DNA from: Agrobacterium sp. RAC06
GTDB taxonomy: Bacteria > Pseudomonadota > Alphaproteobacteria > Rhizobiales > Rhizobiaceae
Length of the DNA: 64,000 nt
NCBI RefSeq assembly: GCF_001713475.1
Contig: NZ_CP016499.1
Location: forward strand, 4,341,501-4,405,500
Direction of reading: 5' to 3'
In this document: in pieces, positions 9,359 through 19,301 of the stretch
Layout of the letters: the number at the start of each line of letters is the position of its first letter
Numbering within the stretch: position 1 is the first letter of the stretch
Made by a program: the position numbers and the translations under genes
The notes under the pieces: generated by a model
The model's database searches: none
Told to the model about the DNA's origin: nothing
The model's input: only the letters and a program-made list of their open reading frames with translations

Positions 9359-10672
9359 CTATTCTGCCGCCTGCACAGCCATAGGATTGTTCGGATGGGT
9401 CGTCCAGTTGGCGTAATTCGGGTCGACAGGCCGGCCGGTCCGCTGGTCGAGAGCGCCGGTTGGCAGTTCGACCATGGTGATGCAGTTCTCGACGGGACAG
9501 ACGTTGACGCAGAGATTGCAGCCGACGCATTCGTCTTCCATCACCTCGAACTTCCTGATGCCATCGACCATGCTGGTGATCGCCTGGTGGGACGTATCCT
9601 CGCAGGCGATGTGGCAGCGACCGCATTTGATGCAAGCATCCTGATCGATATGGGCCTTGGCGATGTAGTTGAGGTTGAGATACTGCCAGTCGGTAACGTT
9701 CGGCACCGCGCGACCGCAGATGTCGTCAAGGCTCTGGTGACCCTTGGCATCCATCCAGTCGTTCAGGCCCGAGATCATCTCCTGGACGATCTTGAAGCCA
9801 TAGGTCATGGCGGCGGTGCATACCTGCACATTGCCGGCCCCGAGTGTCAGGAATTCAGCCGCATCGCGCCAGGTGGTGACACCGCCGATACCGGAGATCG
9901 GCAGACCATAGGTTTCCGGATCGCGGGCGATCTCGGCGACCATGTTAAGCGCGATCGGCTTGACGGCCGGGCCGCAATAGCCGCCATGGGTGCCCTTGCC
10001 GCCGACGGTGGGCGAGGGGGCAAAGCTGTCCAGATCCACCGAGACTATCGAGTTGATCGTGTTGATCAGCGAGACGGCATCCGTGCCGCCGGCTTTTGCG
10101 GCGCGGGCCGGCTTGCGGATGTCGGCGATATTCGGTGTCAGCTTGGTGATGACGGGCATGCGGGTATATTGCTTGCACCAGCGCACGACCATTTCAATGT
10201 ATTCCGGCACCTGCCCGACGGCAGCCCCCATGCCGCGCTCCGACATGCCGTGCGGACAGCCGAAGTTGAGCTCGATGCCATCAGCCCCGGTTTCTTCGAC
10301 CAGCGGCAGGATCGCCTTCCACTCTTCCTCGACGCAAGGCACCATGATCGAGGCGACGAGCGCCCGGTCCGGCCAGTTCATCTTGACCTGTTTCATCTCC
10401 TGCAGGTTCACCTGCAGAGGACGGTCGGTGATCAGTTCGATGTTGTTGAGGCCCAGAAGCCTGCGGTCGGCGCCCCAGATTGCGCCATAGCGCGGGCCGT
10501 TGACGTTGACGACCGGTGGCCCCTCGGAGCCGAGTGTTTTCCAGACAACGCCGCCCCAGCCCGCCTTGAAGGCGCGCTCGACATTGTAGGCCTTGTCGGT
10601 CGGCGGGGCAGAGGCCAGCCAGAAGGGGTTGGGCGATTTGATGCCGACGAAGTTATTGCGAAGATCAGCCAT
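9359..10672 (-). CDS. preA: NAD-dependent dihydropyrimidine dehydrogenase, catalytic subunit PreA
   Basis: This 437-residue subunit reduces uracil or thymine to the dihydropyrimidine, the first step of the reductive pathway completed by HydA and the carbamoylase. An FMN-binding TIM barrel of the dihydroorotate-dehydrogenase type fills residues 1-330 (NFGCPHGMSERGMG, SGIGGVTTWRDAAEF). A C-terminal two-cluster ferredoxin follows (CIKCGRCHIAC near 347 and CVGCNLCVNVCP near 382). It pairs with the upstream PreT gene, 27 bp away on the same strand. The length matches the family, with a short tail after the clusters. Confidence 0.95.
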   Translation of the reverse strand: MADLRNNFVGIKSPNPFWLASAPPTDKAYNVERAFKAGWGGVVWKTLGSEGPPVVNVNGPRYGAIWGADRRLLGLNNIELITDRPLQVNLQEMKQVKMNWPDRALVASIMVPCVEEEWKAILPLVEETGADGIELNFGCPHGMSERGMGAAVGQVPEYIEMVVRWCKQYTRMPVITKLTPNIADIRKPARAAKAGGTDAVSLINTINSIVSVDLDSFAPSPTVGGKGTHGGYCGPAVKPIALNMVAEIARDPETYGLPISGIGGVTTWRDAAEFLTLGAGNVQVCTAAMTYGFKIVQEMISGLNDWMDAKGHQSLDDICGRAVPNVTDWQYLNLNYIAKAHIDQDACIKCGRCHIACEDTSHQAITSMVDGIRKFEVMEDECVGCNLCVNVCPVENCITMVELPTGALDQRTGRPVDPNYANWTTHPNNPMAVQAAE

Positions 10673-10699
10673 GTTTCAAATCCTCTCGAGAGCGGTGCG

Positions 10700-12061
10700 T
10701 CATGCGACTGCGGTTGCGCCCGCCGTCATGACGGCGAGAGAGCGGTTGATGCTTTCGGCCGCGTCGCGGCCCATGGCGACGGCGGAGACCGTCAGGTCCT
10801 GGCCACCGAAGGCACAGTCGCCGCCGGCCCAGACACCCGGGATCGTTGTCCGACCCTCGGCGTCAATGGCGATCTTGCCGCCTTCGAGCTTCAGGCCGTC
10901 CAGACCCTGGCCATCGAGCTTCTGGCCGATCGCGACGAGGATCTGGTCGGCCCTGATTTCGGTCGTGTGGCCGGTGCCTTTCATCATGCCGTTTTCGAGA
11001 TGAGTGTATTCGAAGGTGATCGACGAACAGTGACCCGCATGGTGGGCGACTTCCTTCGGCTGGAGCCAGTGGCGGATGTGGACGCCCTTGGAGGTCGCGA
11101 GATCCTGCTCGAACACCGAGGCGTTCATGTGCTCCTTGCCGCGGCGGTAGCAGATCGTGACGTTTTCCGCCCCGAGAAGCTTGGCCTGGACGGCAGCATC
11201 GATTGCGGTCATGCCGCCACCGATGACGACGATGTCACGGCCGACGGGCACGTCGGCCTTCTCGTCGGCCTGGCGCAGGTTGGCGATGAACTCGACGGCG
11301 TCGAGCACACCATTGATCCCTGCGCCGGGGATGTTCAGCCCGTTGACGTTGCCGAGACCGGCACCGAGGAAGACGGCGTCGTGTTTCGCCTGGAGGTCGG
11401 CGAGGGTGAAATCGCGGCCCATCATCTGGCCGTCCAGCACATCGATATTGCCGAGCGACAGGATGTAATCGACTTCCTTCTGGGCGAAGTCGTTGGGGGT
11501 CTTGTAGGCCGCGATGCCGTATTCGTTCAGACCGCCGGCCTTTTCCTTCGCTTCGTAGATGGTGACCTGGTGGCCCTGCATGGCGAGGCGATGAGCAGCG
11601 GCGAGGCCTGCGGGGCCGGCGCCAACGATGCCCACCGTGTGGCCGGAGGACGCTGCCGGGGAATAGAACTGGCGGCCTTCTTCGATCGCGATGTCGGTGG
11701 CGTAACGTTGCAGGCGGCCGATTTCGACCGGGCGCTCCTCGGCCGTGTTGCGCACACAGGCTTCCTCGCAGAGCGTTTCGGTGGGACAGACGCGGGCGCA
11801 CATGCCGCCGAGAATGTTCTGGTCGAAAATGGTCTTGGCGGCGCCAAGCGGATTGCCAGTCGATATCTGCCGGATGAACATCGGGATATCGATGGCGGTG
11901 GGACAGGCCGTCATGCACGGCGCGTCGTGACAGAAGTAGCATCTGTCGGAGGCGACGAGTGCCTCATGGCCGCCGAGGCGGGGATGCAGGTCAGAGAAAT
12001 TCTTTGCATAATCGGCAGCGTCAAGCCGCCCGGCCTTGAGGCCTGGTTCCAGTCTTCGCAT
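10700..12061 (-). CDS. preT: Dihydropyrimidine dehydrogenase NAD(P)H-oxidising subunit PreT
   Basis: This 453-residue flavoprotein of the glutamate-synthase small-subunit type passes electrons from NAD(P)H to PreA. The N-terminus carries Fe-S cysteines (CYFCHDAPCMTACP and CARVCPTETLCEEAC, residues about 41-105). An FAD Rossmann motif VGIVGAGPAGLAAAHR lies near 142 and the NAD(P) motif IVVIGGGMTAIDAA near 277. A C-terminal GVWAGGDCAFGG FAD segment closes the fold. It is the first gene of a preT-preA operon. An operator-like sequence resembling that upstream of the carbamoylase lies about 60 bp before the start. Confidence 0.95.
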   Translation of the reverse strand: MRRLEPGLKAGRLDAADYAKNFSDLHPRLGGHEALVASDRCYFCHDAPCMTACPTAIDIPMFIRQISTGNPLGAAKTIFDQNILGGMCARVCPTETLCEEACVRNTAEERPVEIGRLQRYATDIAIEEGRQFYSPAASSGHTVGIVGAGPAGLAAAHRLAMQGHQVTIYEAKEKAGGLNEYGIAAYKTPNDFAQKEVDYILSLGNIDVLDGQMMGRDFTLADLQAKHDAVFLGAGLGNVNGLNIPGAGINGVLDAVEFIANLRQADEKADVPVGRDIVVIGGGMTAIDAAVQAKLLGAENVTICYRRGKEHMNASVFEQDLATSKGVHIRHWLQPKEVAHHAGHCSSITFEYTHLENGMMKGTGHTTEIRADQILVAIGQKLDGQGLDGLKLEGGKIAIDAEGRTTIPGVWAGGDCAFGGQDLTVSAVAMGRDAAESINRSLAVMTAGATAVA

Positions 12062-12118
12062 CGCAGTTCCCTCTTTTATATTCGAAGCGATGCAGAGAAA
12101 CGTAACTCAGGATCAAAG

Positions 12119-12136
12119 TTTTATCAAACGGTAAAA
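12119..12136. promoter_or_regulatory. Candidate operator upstream of preT, resembling the RutR-type site
   Basis: TTTTATCAAACGGTAAAA at 12119-12136 agrees at 12 of 18 positions with TTTGACCGACTGGTAAAA at 3971-3988, with the GGTAAAA half conserved. It lies 58 bases upstream of the preT start codon. Shared placement before two genes of one pathway suggests a common regulator, probably the RutR-like protein, although the match to the RutR consensus itself is weak. Confidence 0.4.
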
Positions 12137-12350
12137 AATTGCTCTTGGCGCCGCGGAGCCCCTGAAAATCAAGGGAAGTTGATCCCTGTCAATCCCGGAC
12201 GCCATGCCCTGATCAGGTCGGATCTGTCTCCGCGAAAACATGACTGAAAATTTCAACTATATACTTTACTCTTTTTGTCATGTTTTGTATGCCTGTCGTC
12301 ATGAGGCTCGCAACCGCTGCCTCTGATCGGATTCGAGGAGACAGGACGTC

Positions 12351-12746
12351 ATGGCGAAGAAGAAAAAGCAGGCTGCAAAGAAGCCGGGTGCGGAGGTTTC
12401 CGGCACGGCGACCACCGCCAAGACGCAAGCGGAGGTCCGCAGCTTTCTTTACGTCGGCGGCCGTGATTGCCAGGTCGCCCATCTTCGTCAGATCGCCAGC
12501 AATTTTGGTGCGGAACTAATTCACCATGATGGGGGTTTACGGGAGGCGGTATCGCGCATCGACACGGTGCTACCCTCCGTCGACTGCGTCTTCTGCCCTA
12601 TCGACTGTATCAGTCACGATGCGTGTCTGCGCGTGAAGAGCGGTTGCAAGAAGTTCGGCAAGACTTTCATTCCGCTGCGAAATGGCTCGAAATCCAGTCT
12701 CGAGCGCGCGTTGCAGACACTGAATGAAAGGAACACCGAAGCATGA
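12351..12746 (+). CDS. DUF2325-domain protein
   Basis: This 131-residue protein has a lysine-rich N-terminus (about residues 1-30) and then a DUF2325-type alpha/beta domain: FLYVGGRDCQVAHLRQIASNFGAELIHHDGG, a central DCVFCPIDCISHDACLRVK with the conserved S-H-x-x-x-x-x-K pattern, and a C-terminal helix. The biochemical role of the family is unknown. Four cysteines cluster at C-P-I-D-C, C and C, which could bind a metal (inference). The small downstream ORF overlaps it by ATGA, suggesting a two-gene transcription unit divergent from preT. Confidence 0.85.
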   Translation: MAKKKKQAAKKPGAEVSGTATTAKTQAEVRSFLYVGGRDCQVAHLRQIASNFGAELIHHDGGLREAVSRIDTVLPSVDCVFCPIDCISHDACLRVKSGCKKFGKTFIPLRNGSKSSLERALQTLNERNTEA

Positions 12747-13009
12747 GCAGGGACGGATCCGAAAAGGGTGGCATGAGCTCGTTCCACGAGCTTGCACCTC
12801 AGCGCGGCGAGGGGCTTTTACCGGAGCTCGCCGATGCAATGTTGCAACGCTCTCGGGAAAGTGAAGTGACGAATTGCGAAATCGTCACTTTGCCGGGCTT
12901 GCATGAACGCAAACCTGCTACCATGTACGCACACTTGAACCGGGCCCCCGCCCTCATTATCGATTTTCCCGCGCCGAGATGGCAGCGAAACGCCAACGCC
13001 AGATCGTAG
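12743..13009 (+). CDS. Small hypothetical protein coupled to the DUF2325 gene
   Basis: The start overlaps the stop of the DUF2325 gene in an ATGA arrangement typical of translational coupling, which is the main support for this 88-residue ORF. The sequence (MSRDGSEKGGMSSFHELAPQ...) has no recognisable domain, signal or membrane segment. A competing minus-strand ORF covers the same bases but has no protein-like features. It could be a genuine rhizobial orphan or chance. Confidence 0.4.
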   Translation: MSRDGSEKGGMSSFHELAPQRGEGLLPELADAMLQRSRESEVTNCEIVTLPGLHERKPATMYAHLNRAPALIIDFPAPRWQRNANARS

Positions 13010-13054
13010 CCGTTTCGTCGTCAGTCTCATGTGGGAAGCAGAGGAACTTTCCGC

Positions 13055-13450
13055 ATGAACGCTGAGCAACCTGTTGCGAAGACGATCCTCAACGCAGTGC
13101 CTATCCTTCCCTCTCTGAACTTCTCTGAAACACGCAATTTCTATGTCGATACGCTCGGTTTCGAGGATGTCGGCTTTGACGGTCTCGATTATCTCGTGGT
13201 CCGTCGTGGTGGCATGGAATTGCATTTCTGGCTGAGCGACGATCCGCTCCAGTGCCAGAACAGTTCTGTGTTCTTCAGGTCCGAGGCACCGACCGAGATG
13301 TATCGCGACTTTTGCGATCGCGGCATCGAGGCGATCCGTCCATCGGACACCTCGGGAGAGTGCGGTGAAAGCCTACGGTTTCACATCCGCGACCCGCACG
13401 GCAACCTGCTGATGTTCGGCGGTACCGTTTCGGCCTGCATGGCCCATTGA
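13055..13450 (+). CDS. VOC-family (bleomycin-resistance/glyoxalase fold) protein
   Basis: This roughly 131-residue vicinal-oxygen-chelate protein shows the two paired beta-alpha-beta-beta-beta modules: AVPILPSLNFSETRNFYVDTLGFE, MELHFWLSDDP and FHIRDPHGNLLMFGG. It most resembles bleomycin-binding proteins, which are dimeric and sequester the drug without catalysis, but many chromosomal relatives have unknown ligands. The ATG at 13055 is preferred over an upstream GTG at 13031 because AGAGGAAC lies at proper spacing before it. It stands alone between the DUF2325 unit and a convergent DUF423 gene. Confidence 0.85.
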   Translation: MNAEQPVAKTILNAVPILPSLNFSETRNFYVDTLGFEDVGFDGLDYLVVRRGGMELHFWLSDDPLQCQNSSVFFRSEAPTEMYRDFCDRGIEAIRPSDTSGECGESLRFHIRDPHGNLLMFGGTVSACMAH

Positions 13451-13515
13451 ACTTGCCATCAGAGTGACGTCGAGGCGTCGGTGTCGGGGTCTCGTCCTGC
13501 AGAGGTTGATCGGCG

Positions 13516-13881
13516 TCAGTCGCGTCCCGGAAGCAGGGCTCCTGCGCTCAGCAGCAGCCATGACACAATGAGCGTCATCCCGCCCGTCGGGGCCGCCATC
13601 GGAAACAGTCCGCTTCCAATGAAGTGCCGGGCAACCAGATCGCCAGCAAACAGCACTGTGCCGAGCATCATGCCGAGCGCTGCCAGTGCCGACAGTCTGA
13701 TCCGGTCGCCAGCTATGGACAGTGCTGCGAGTGCCGGAGCATGGGCGAGACAAATCGTCGATGCCGGGCGCAGGAGCGCTTCGCCGCCAGCATGGCTTGC
13801 GGCCGCGGCAAGCCCGACACCGGCGGCTCCGATCAGTCCCGCCGCGACGGTCGCCCAGCGGTAACTCTGCACGCTTGCCAT
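13516..13881 (-). CDS. DUF423-family small membrane protein
   Basis: The 121-residue protein has four predicted membrane helices (about 8-28, 46-60, 65-83 and 100-117) and the DUF423 pattern of an N-terminal AAGVGLAAAASHAGG followed by a Gly/Ala/Leu-rich core and TGGMTLIVSWLLLSAGAL. No function is established for the family. It lies 5 bp downstream of the truncated haemoglobin gene on the same strand, so the two are probably co-transcribed. Confidence 0.85.
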   Translation of the reverse strand: MASVQSYRWATVAAGLIGAAGVGLAAAASHAGGEALLRPASTICLAHAPALAALSIAGDRIRLSALAALGMMLGTVLFAGDLVARHFIGSGLFPMAAPTGGMTLIVSWLLLSAGALLPGRD

Positions 13882-13886
13882 CCCCG

Positions 13887-14276
13887 TTATTCCTTGTTCT
13901 GCATGTGGAAGGCGAGCTTCTCGATGGGCGGCCAGATGATCTCGCGCAGCTTCGGATGCTCGACTGTTTCATCCAGCGCGCGGCGGAAGCACAGGAGCCA
14001 TTCGTCCCGTTCCAACGGGCCGATCTCGGCGACGAAATGACGACGCCGCAGCATCGGATGGCCGCGCTTTTGCATGTAGATGGGCGGACCGCCAAGGTAG
14101 CCCGTCATATAGTCGTAAAACTTCTCTTCGCTGCCGTTCAAGTCCGGCGGGTGTACCGCCCGGCAATGGGCGGCCTCCGGCAGCGTGTCCATCAACTCAT
14201 AGAAGCGCCGGGTCAGCGCCTTGACGGTCGCGTCGCCGCCGATGGCTTCGTAAAGGGTAATCGTCTCGTCACTCAT
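13887..14276 (-). CDS. Group II truncated haemoglobin
   Basis: This 129-residue 2-on-2 globin binds haem and handles O2 or NO. Visible landmarks are the N-terminal LYEAIGGDATVKALTRRFYELM (A/B helices with the B10-region Phe-Tyr), RGHPMLRRRHFVAEIG containing the proximal His80, and DEWLLCF with Trp93, the G8 tryptophan typical of group II. The length is normal. It is the first gene of a two-gene unit with DUF423. A role in nitrosative-stress protection is likely for the family but not shown here. Confidence 0.92.
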   Translation of the reverse strand: MSDETITLYEAIGGDATVKALTRRFYELMDTLPEAAHCRAVHPPDLNGSEEKFYDYMTGYLGGPPIYMQKRGHPMLRRRHFVAEIGPLERDEWLLCFRRALDETVEHPKLREIIWPPIEKLAFHMQNKE

Positions 14277-14446
14277 GCTGTCGTCCTTGCGTCAGGTCTT
14301 TTCGCGCTTTCGGCACCCTCTTGCAACCGGCGTGGCGTTCCCGTGGCAATCCGGCGCATCCGCGATGCCGCCCTGCAACAAAAGCAGGGGACAGGGGGGC
14401 TTCGACATGCCATAAGGGCGCCGATTTCCAGCAGGCGCCCTTGTCC

Positions 14447-16069
14447 ATGATCCGTATCGAAAACATCTCCAAGCAGCTCAGCCACCGTATCCTCTTTATC
14501 GAGGCCTCCGCCGCGCTCAATCGCGGGGAGAAGATCGGTCTCGTGGGACCGAACGGGGCGGGCAAGACCTCGCTATTCCGGATGATCATCGGGCATGAAC
14601 AGCCCGACGAAGGCCAGGTCTCCGTCGATAAGGGTGTCTCGATCGGCTATTTCAGCCAGGATGTTGGCGAGATGTCCGGCCGCTCGGCTGTCGCTGAGGT
14701 CATGGACGGGGCAGGACCGGTCAGCGAAGTTGCGGCCGAACTGCGCGAACTCGAGGCAGCCATGGTCGATCCTGACCGGATGGACGAGATGGACGCGATC
14801 ATCGAGCGTTACGGCGAGGTGCAGGCGCGCTACGAGGAGCTTGACGGCTATGCCTTGGATGGCCGCGCCCGCGAGGTGCTGGCCGGTCTCTCCTTCTCGG
14901 AAGCCATGATGGACGGCGATGTCGGCGCGCTCTCGGGTGGCTGGAAGATGCGCGTGGCGCTCGCCCGCATTCTGCTGATGCGCCCCGACGTGATGTTGCT
15001 CGACGAACCGTCGAACCATCTCGACCTCGAAAGCCTGATCTGGCTCGAGCAGTTCCTTAAAGGTTACGAAGGCGCACTGCTGATGACCTCGCATGACCGC
15101 GAGTTCATGAACCGCATCGTCAACAAGATCATCGAGATCGATGCCGGCCAGTTGAACAGCTATTCCGGCGACTATGTCTTCTATGAGGGGCAGCGTGCCT
15201 TGAACGAGAAGCATCAGCAGTCGCAGTTCGAGCGCCAGCAGGCGATGCTCGCCAAGGAAATCAAGTTCATCGAGCGCTTCAAGGCGCGGGCGTCTCACGC
15301 TTCGCAGGTGCAGAGCCGGGTGAAGAAGCTCGAAAAGATCGACCGTGTCGAGCCGCCGAAGCGCCGCCAGGTCGTGGCCTTCGAATTCCAGCCGGCGCCG
15401 CGTTCGGGTGAAGACGTGGTCAGCGTCAAGAACGTCTCCAAGCGCTACGGCGACAAGGTCATCTATGACGGCTTCGATTTCATGGTCCGCCGCCGCGAGC
15501 GCTGGTGCATCATGGGCATCAACGGTGCCGGCAAGTCGACACTTCTCAAGCTCGTTGCCGGTGATTCCAAGCCGGATGAGGGCACGGTATCGATCGGTGC
15601 CAGCGTCAAGATGGGCTATTTCGCCCAGCATGCGATGGATGTGCTCGACGGTGACATGACGATCTTCGAAATGCTGGAAACGAGTTTCCCGCGCGCTGGT
15701 CAGGCACCGCTTAGGGCGCTTGCCGGCTGCTTCGGTTTCTCAGGCGACGATATCGACAAGCGCGTGCGGGTGCTCTCTGGCGGTGAAAAGGCGCGGCTCG
15801 TCATGGCGATGATGCTGTTCGATCCGCCGAACCTGCTCGTCCTCGACGAGCCGACCAACCACCTCGACCTGGACACCAAGGAAATGCTGATCAAGGCATT
15901 GTCGCAGTTCGAAGGCACCATGCTCTTCGTCAGCCACGACCGCCACTTCCTGGCGGCCCTGTCGAACCGCGTGCTGGAGATCACGCCCGAAGGCGTGTTC
16001 CAGTATGGCGGCGGCTATACTGAGTATGTCGAGCGCACGGGCCACGAGGCGCCGGGCCTCAGAAGCTGA
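14447..16069 (+). CDS. ABC-F family ATPase (ribosome-associated type)
   Basis: The 540-residue soluble protein has two ABC nucleotide-binding domains and no membrane segment. Domain 1 has Walker A GPNGAGKT, signature LSGGWKMRVALAR and Walker B MLLDEPSNHLD. An alpha-helical linker follows (ALNEKHQQSQFERQQAMLAKE and onward), then domain 2 with GINGAGKST, LSGGEKARL and LVLDEPTNHLD. ABC-F proteins act on ribosome stalls or confer ribosome-targeting drug resistance; the subgroup is not decidable here. The start at MIRIENISKQ is taken from family alignment; the open frame extends upstream but lacks protein character. Confidence 0.92.
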   Translation: MIRIENISKQLSHRILFIEASAALNRGEKIGLVGPNGAGKTSLFRMIIGHEQPDEGQVSVDKGVSIGYFSQDVGEMSGRSAVAEVMDGAGPVSEVAAELRELEAAMVDPDRMDEMDAIIERYGEVQARYEELDGYALDGRAREVLAGLSFSEAMMDGDVGALSGGWKMRVALARILLMRPDVMLLDEPSNHLDLESLIWLEQFLKGYEGALLMTSHDREFMNRIVNKIIEIDAGQLNSYSGDYVFYEGQRALNEKHQQSQFERQQAMLAKEIKFIERFKARASHASQVQSRVKKLEKIDRVEPPKRRQVVAFEFQPAPRSGEDVVSVKNVSKRYGDKVIYDGFDFMVRRRERWCIMGINGAGKSTLLKLVAGDSKPDEGTVSIGASVKMGYFAQHAMDVLDGDMTIFEMLETSFPRAGQAPLRALAGCFGFSGDDIDKRVRVLSGGEKARLVMAMMLFDPPNLLVLDEPTNHLDLDTKEMLIKALSQFEGTMLFVSHDRHFLAALSNRVLEITPEGVFQYGGGYTEYVERTGHEAPGLRS

Positions 16070-16096
16070 AGCCCGGCAACCAATAGCGACTTCGAT

Positions 16097-16897
16097 TTAG
16101 GCGCCAGCAGCCGTTCTCTCGGCCCGCAGAGCAGCGATCTCGGATCGCAGCGCCTGCATTTCGCGTAGCAAGTCGCCATTGTCGACATGCAGGCTTTTCA
16201 GATCCGCGTCGGTGTCGGCCATGCTCTGCTCCTGCATGGCGGAGACGATGACACCGATGAAGAGGTTCAGGACCGAATAGGTGCTGAGCAGGATGAAGGG
16301 CACGAAGAACAGCCAGGCATAGGGATGGACTTCCATCACCGGCCGGACGATGCCCATGGACCAGCTTTCCAGCGTCATGATCTGGAAGAGTGAATAGGTC
16401 GACGCACCGAGATTGCCGAACCAATCGGGGAAGGTCGCGCCATAGAGCTTGGTCGCCATGACGGCCGAGACGTAGAACAGCATGAACAAGAGAACGATGA
16501 TCGAGCCCATGCCGGGAAGGGCGGCAATGAGCCCGCCGATCACCCGCCGCAGCGAGGGCACGACAGAGATCAGTCGCAGGATACGCAGCACGCGCAGGGC
16601 GCGCAGCACCTGGAAGGGGCCGGTTGCCGGGATCAGTGCAATGACGACGATGGCGAAGTCGAAAATGCTCCAGGGATCGCGGAAGAACGCAAGCCGGAAC
16701 GCGTAGAGACGGGCCACGATCTCAATGACGAAAATCGCGAGAATGATGCGGTCGAGTGCATGCAGGAGCGGTCCGATGACCTGCATGACAGTGGGTGACG
16801 TCTCGAGACCCAGGGTAACCGAATTGATGAGAATGACGGCTATGATAAACCGCTCCCACGCGCTCGAGGAGAGGATTGTTTTTAGTCTGTCGGCCAT
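16097..16897 (-). CDS. Bacterial voltage-gated sodium channel homologue (NaChBac/NavAb family)
   Basis: This 266-residue protein has six transmembrane segments. S4 is RALRVLRILRLISVV with arginines at 99, 102, 105 and 108, three residues apart. The pore has the selectivity filter TLESWSM at 175-181, as I recall it in NavAb, followed by S6 (VPFILLSTYSVLNLFIGVIV) and a C-terminal coiled coil (LLREMQALRSEIAALRAER) that tetramerises such channels. The start MADRLKTI is chosen because GCAGGAA precedes it and the length then matches NavAb; an in-frame start at 16954 would add 19 residues. Selectivity for Na+ is inferred from the filter. Confidence 0.92.
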   Translation of the reverse strand: MADRLKTILSSSAWERFIIAVILINSVTLGLETSPTVMQVIGPLLHALDRIILAIFVIEIVARLYAFRLAFFRDPWSIFDFAIVVIALIPATGPFQVLRALRVLRILRLISVVPSLRRVIGGLIAALPGMGSIIVLLFMLFYVSAVMATKLYGATFPDWFGNLGASTYSLFQIMTLESWSMGIVRPVMEVHPYAWLFFVPFILLSTYSVLNLFIGVIVSAMQEQSMADTDADLKSLHVDNGDLLREMQALRSEIAALRAERTAAGA

Positions 16898-17026
16898 GGT
16901 TTTGGTTCCTGCAAAATCTGCAGGACGAAAAGCGGAAGGAACAAAGCGCGTCAAGGGGTTCCAAGCTGCAACACTGGCCTTAGACGCGCCTTTTTTAGGG
17001 AGAATTTGATCCCGAGGCAGCCGTAC

Positions 17027-18022
17027 TCAATCGGAATGGCCGTTGAAGGTGGAGTGCCATGTCCAGGCCGAGCGGATGATGTCATCGATGCCGTGCTTCG
17101 GATCCCAGCCGAGCACCTCGCGGGCAAGCGCGTTGCTGGCGACAAGGCCCGGGGGATCGCCAGGGCGGCGTTCCGTGCGCTTGATAGGCATCGGGCGGCC
17201 GGAGACCTTCTCGATCGATGCGATCAGTTCCTTGACGGTCGTGCCATTGCCGGTGCCGAGGTTGATGGCGATCGTCTCGCCGCCGTTCAGCAGATAGTCG
17301 ACCGCTCGCACATGGGCGTCGGCAAGATCGTTGACGTGGATGTAGTCACGGATGCAGGTGCCGTCGCGGGTGTCGTAGTCTTCGCCGAAGATCGAGAAGA
17401 ATTCGCGGCGTCCGAGCGCCGTTTCGATTGCGAGCGGGATGGCGTGGGTTTCCGGCGAATGCCATTCGCCAATGCGGCCTTCGAAGTCGGCACCGGCGGC
17501 ATTGAAATAGCGCAGCATGACGGAGCGCATGCGACCGCAGAGGTTGAGGTCACCCAGCGCCTGTTCGACGATATGCTTGGTTCGGCCGTAGGGGTTGATC
17601 GGCTTCTGGCCATGTTTCTCGTCGAGCGGCAGATATTCCGGCGCTCCATAGGTGGCGCAGGTCGAGGAGAAGACGAAGTTGCGGATGTCGGCTTCGCTCA
17701 AGCATTGCAGCAGGCTGAGCGTGCCCGAGACGTTGACGTCGTAGAAGTGTTCCGGCTCCTTGAAGGATTGGCCGACCTCGATCAGGCCGGCGAAATGCAT
17801 GGCGGCCTTCGGCTGGTACTTCGCCAGTACCTCCTTCAGGCGCGTCTTGTCTCGGATGTCGCCCTGTTCGGCAGGGCCCCATTTGACGAATTCCGGATGG
17901 CCCGAGGTGAAGTTGTCATACACGACGGGCAGATAGCCGCGCTCGGAGAGCGCGAGGCATGTGTGCGAGCCGATATAGCCGGCACCGCCGACGACGAGGA
18001 TGGGTGTAGCAGTCATGGTCAT
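17027..18022 (-). CDS. galE: UDP-glucose 4-epimerase
   Basis: This 331-residue short-chain dehydrogenase interconverts UDP-glucose and UDP-galactose in the cytoplasm. It shows the NAD motif GGAGYIGSH, the catalytic SST (FSSTCATYG) and YGRTKHIVE (Y-x-x-x-K), and the late segment GDPPGLVASNALAREVLGW typical of GalE. It follows glf with 7 bp between them, so its product UDP-Gal can feed the mutase. The first in-frame ATG after the glf stop (18022) is chosen; ATG at 18016 is equally possible. Confidence 0.93.
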   Translation of the reverse strand: MTMTATPILVVGGAGYIGSHTCLALSERGYLPVVYDNFTSGHPEFVKWGPAEQGDIRDKTRLKEVLAKYQPKAAMHFAGLIEVGQSFKEPEHFYDVNVSGTLSLLQCLSEADIRNFVFSSTCATYGAPEYLPLDEKHGQKPINPYGRTKHIVEQALGDLNLCGRMRSVMLRYFNAAGADFEGRIGEWHSPETHAIPLAIETALGRREFFSIFGEDYDTRDGTCIRDYIHVNDLADAHVRAVDYLLNGGETIAINLGTGNGTTVKELIASIEKVSGRPMPIKRTERRPGDPPGLVASNALAREVLGWDPKHGIDDIIRSAWTWHSTFNGHSD

Positions 18023-18029
18023 TCTCTGA

Positions 18030-19208
<1,179 letters not shown>

Positions 19209-19301
19209 TCAGGGGCGGTGCGGTTCCAGCCGCAAGGCCTGCCGCATCTCGCCCAATTGCAAAGAGACCGGCGGTTACCCGCCGGTCGAATCATGAAGTG
19301 G

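Noticed and set aside
9192..9635. N-terminal extension of the GGDEF-EAL protein to 1045 aa
   Set aside because: The extra 148 residues overlap the preA 3' end in another frame and lack protein character; ATG 9191 has AAGGAG upstream.
9395..12247. 950-aa plus-strand ORF
   Set aside because: It is antisense to preA and preT, whose motifs and Fe-S clusters are unambiguous.
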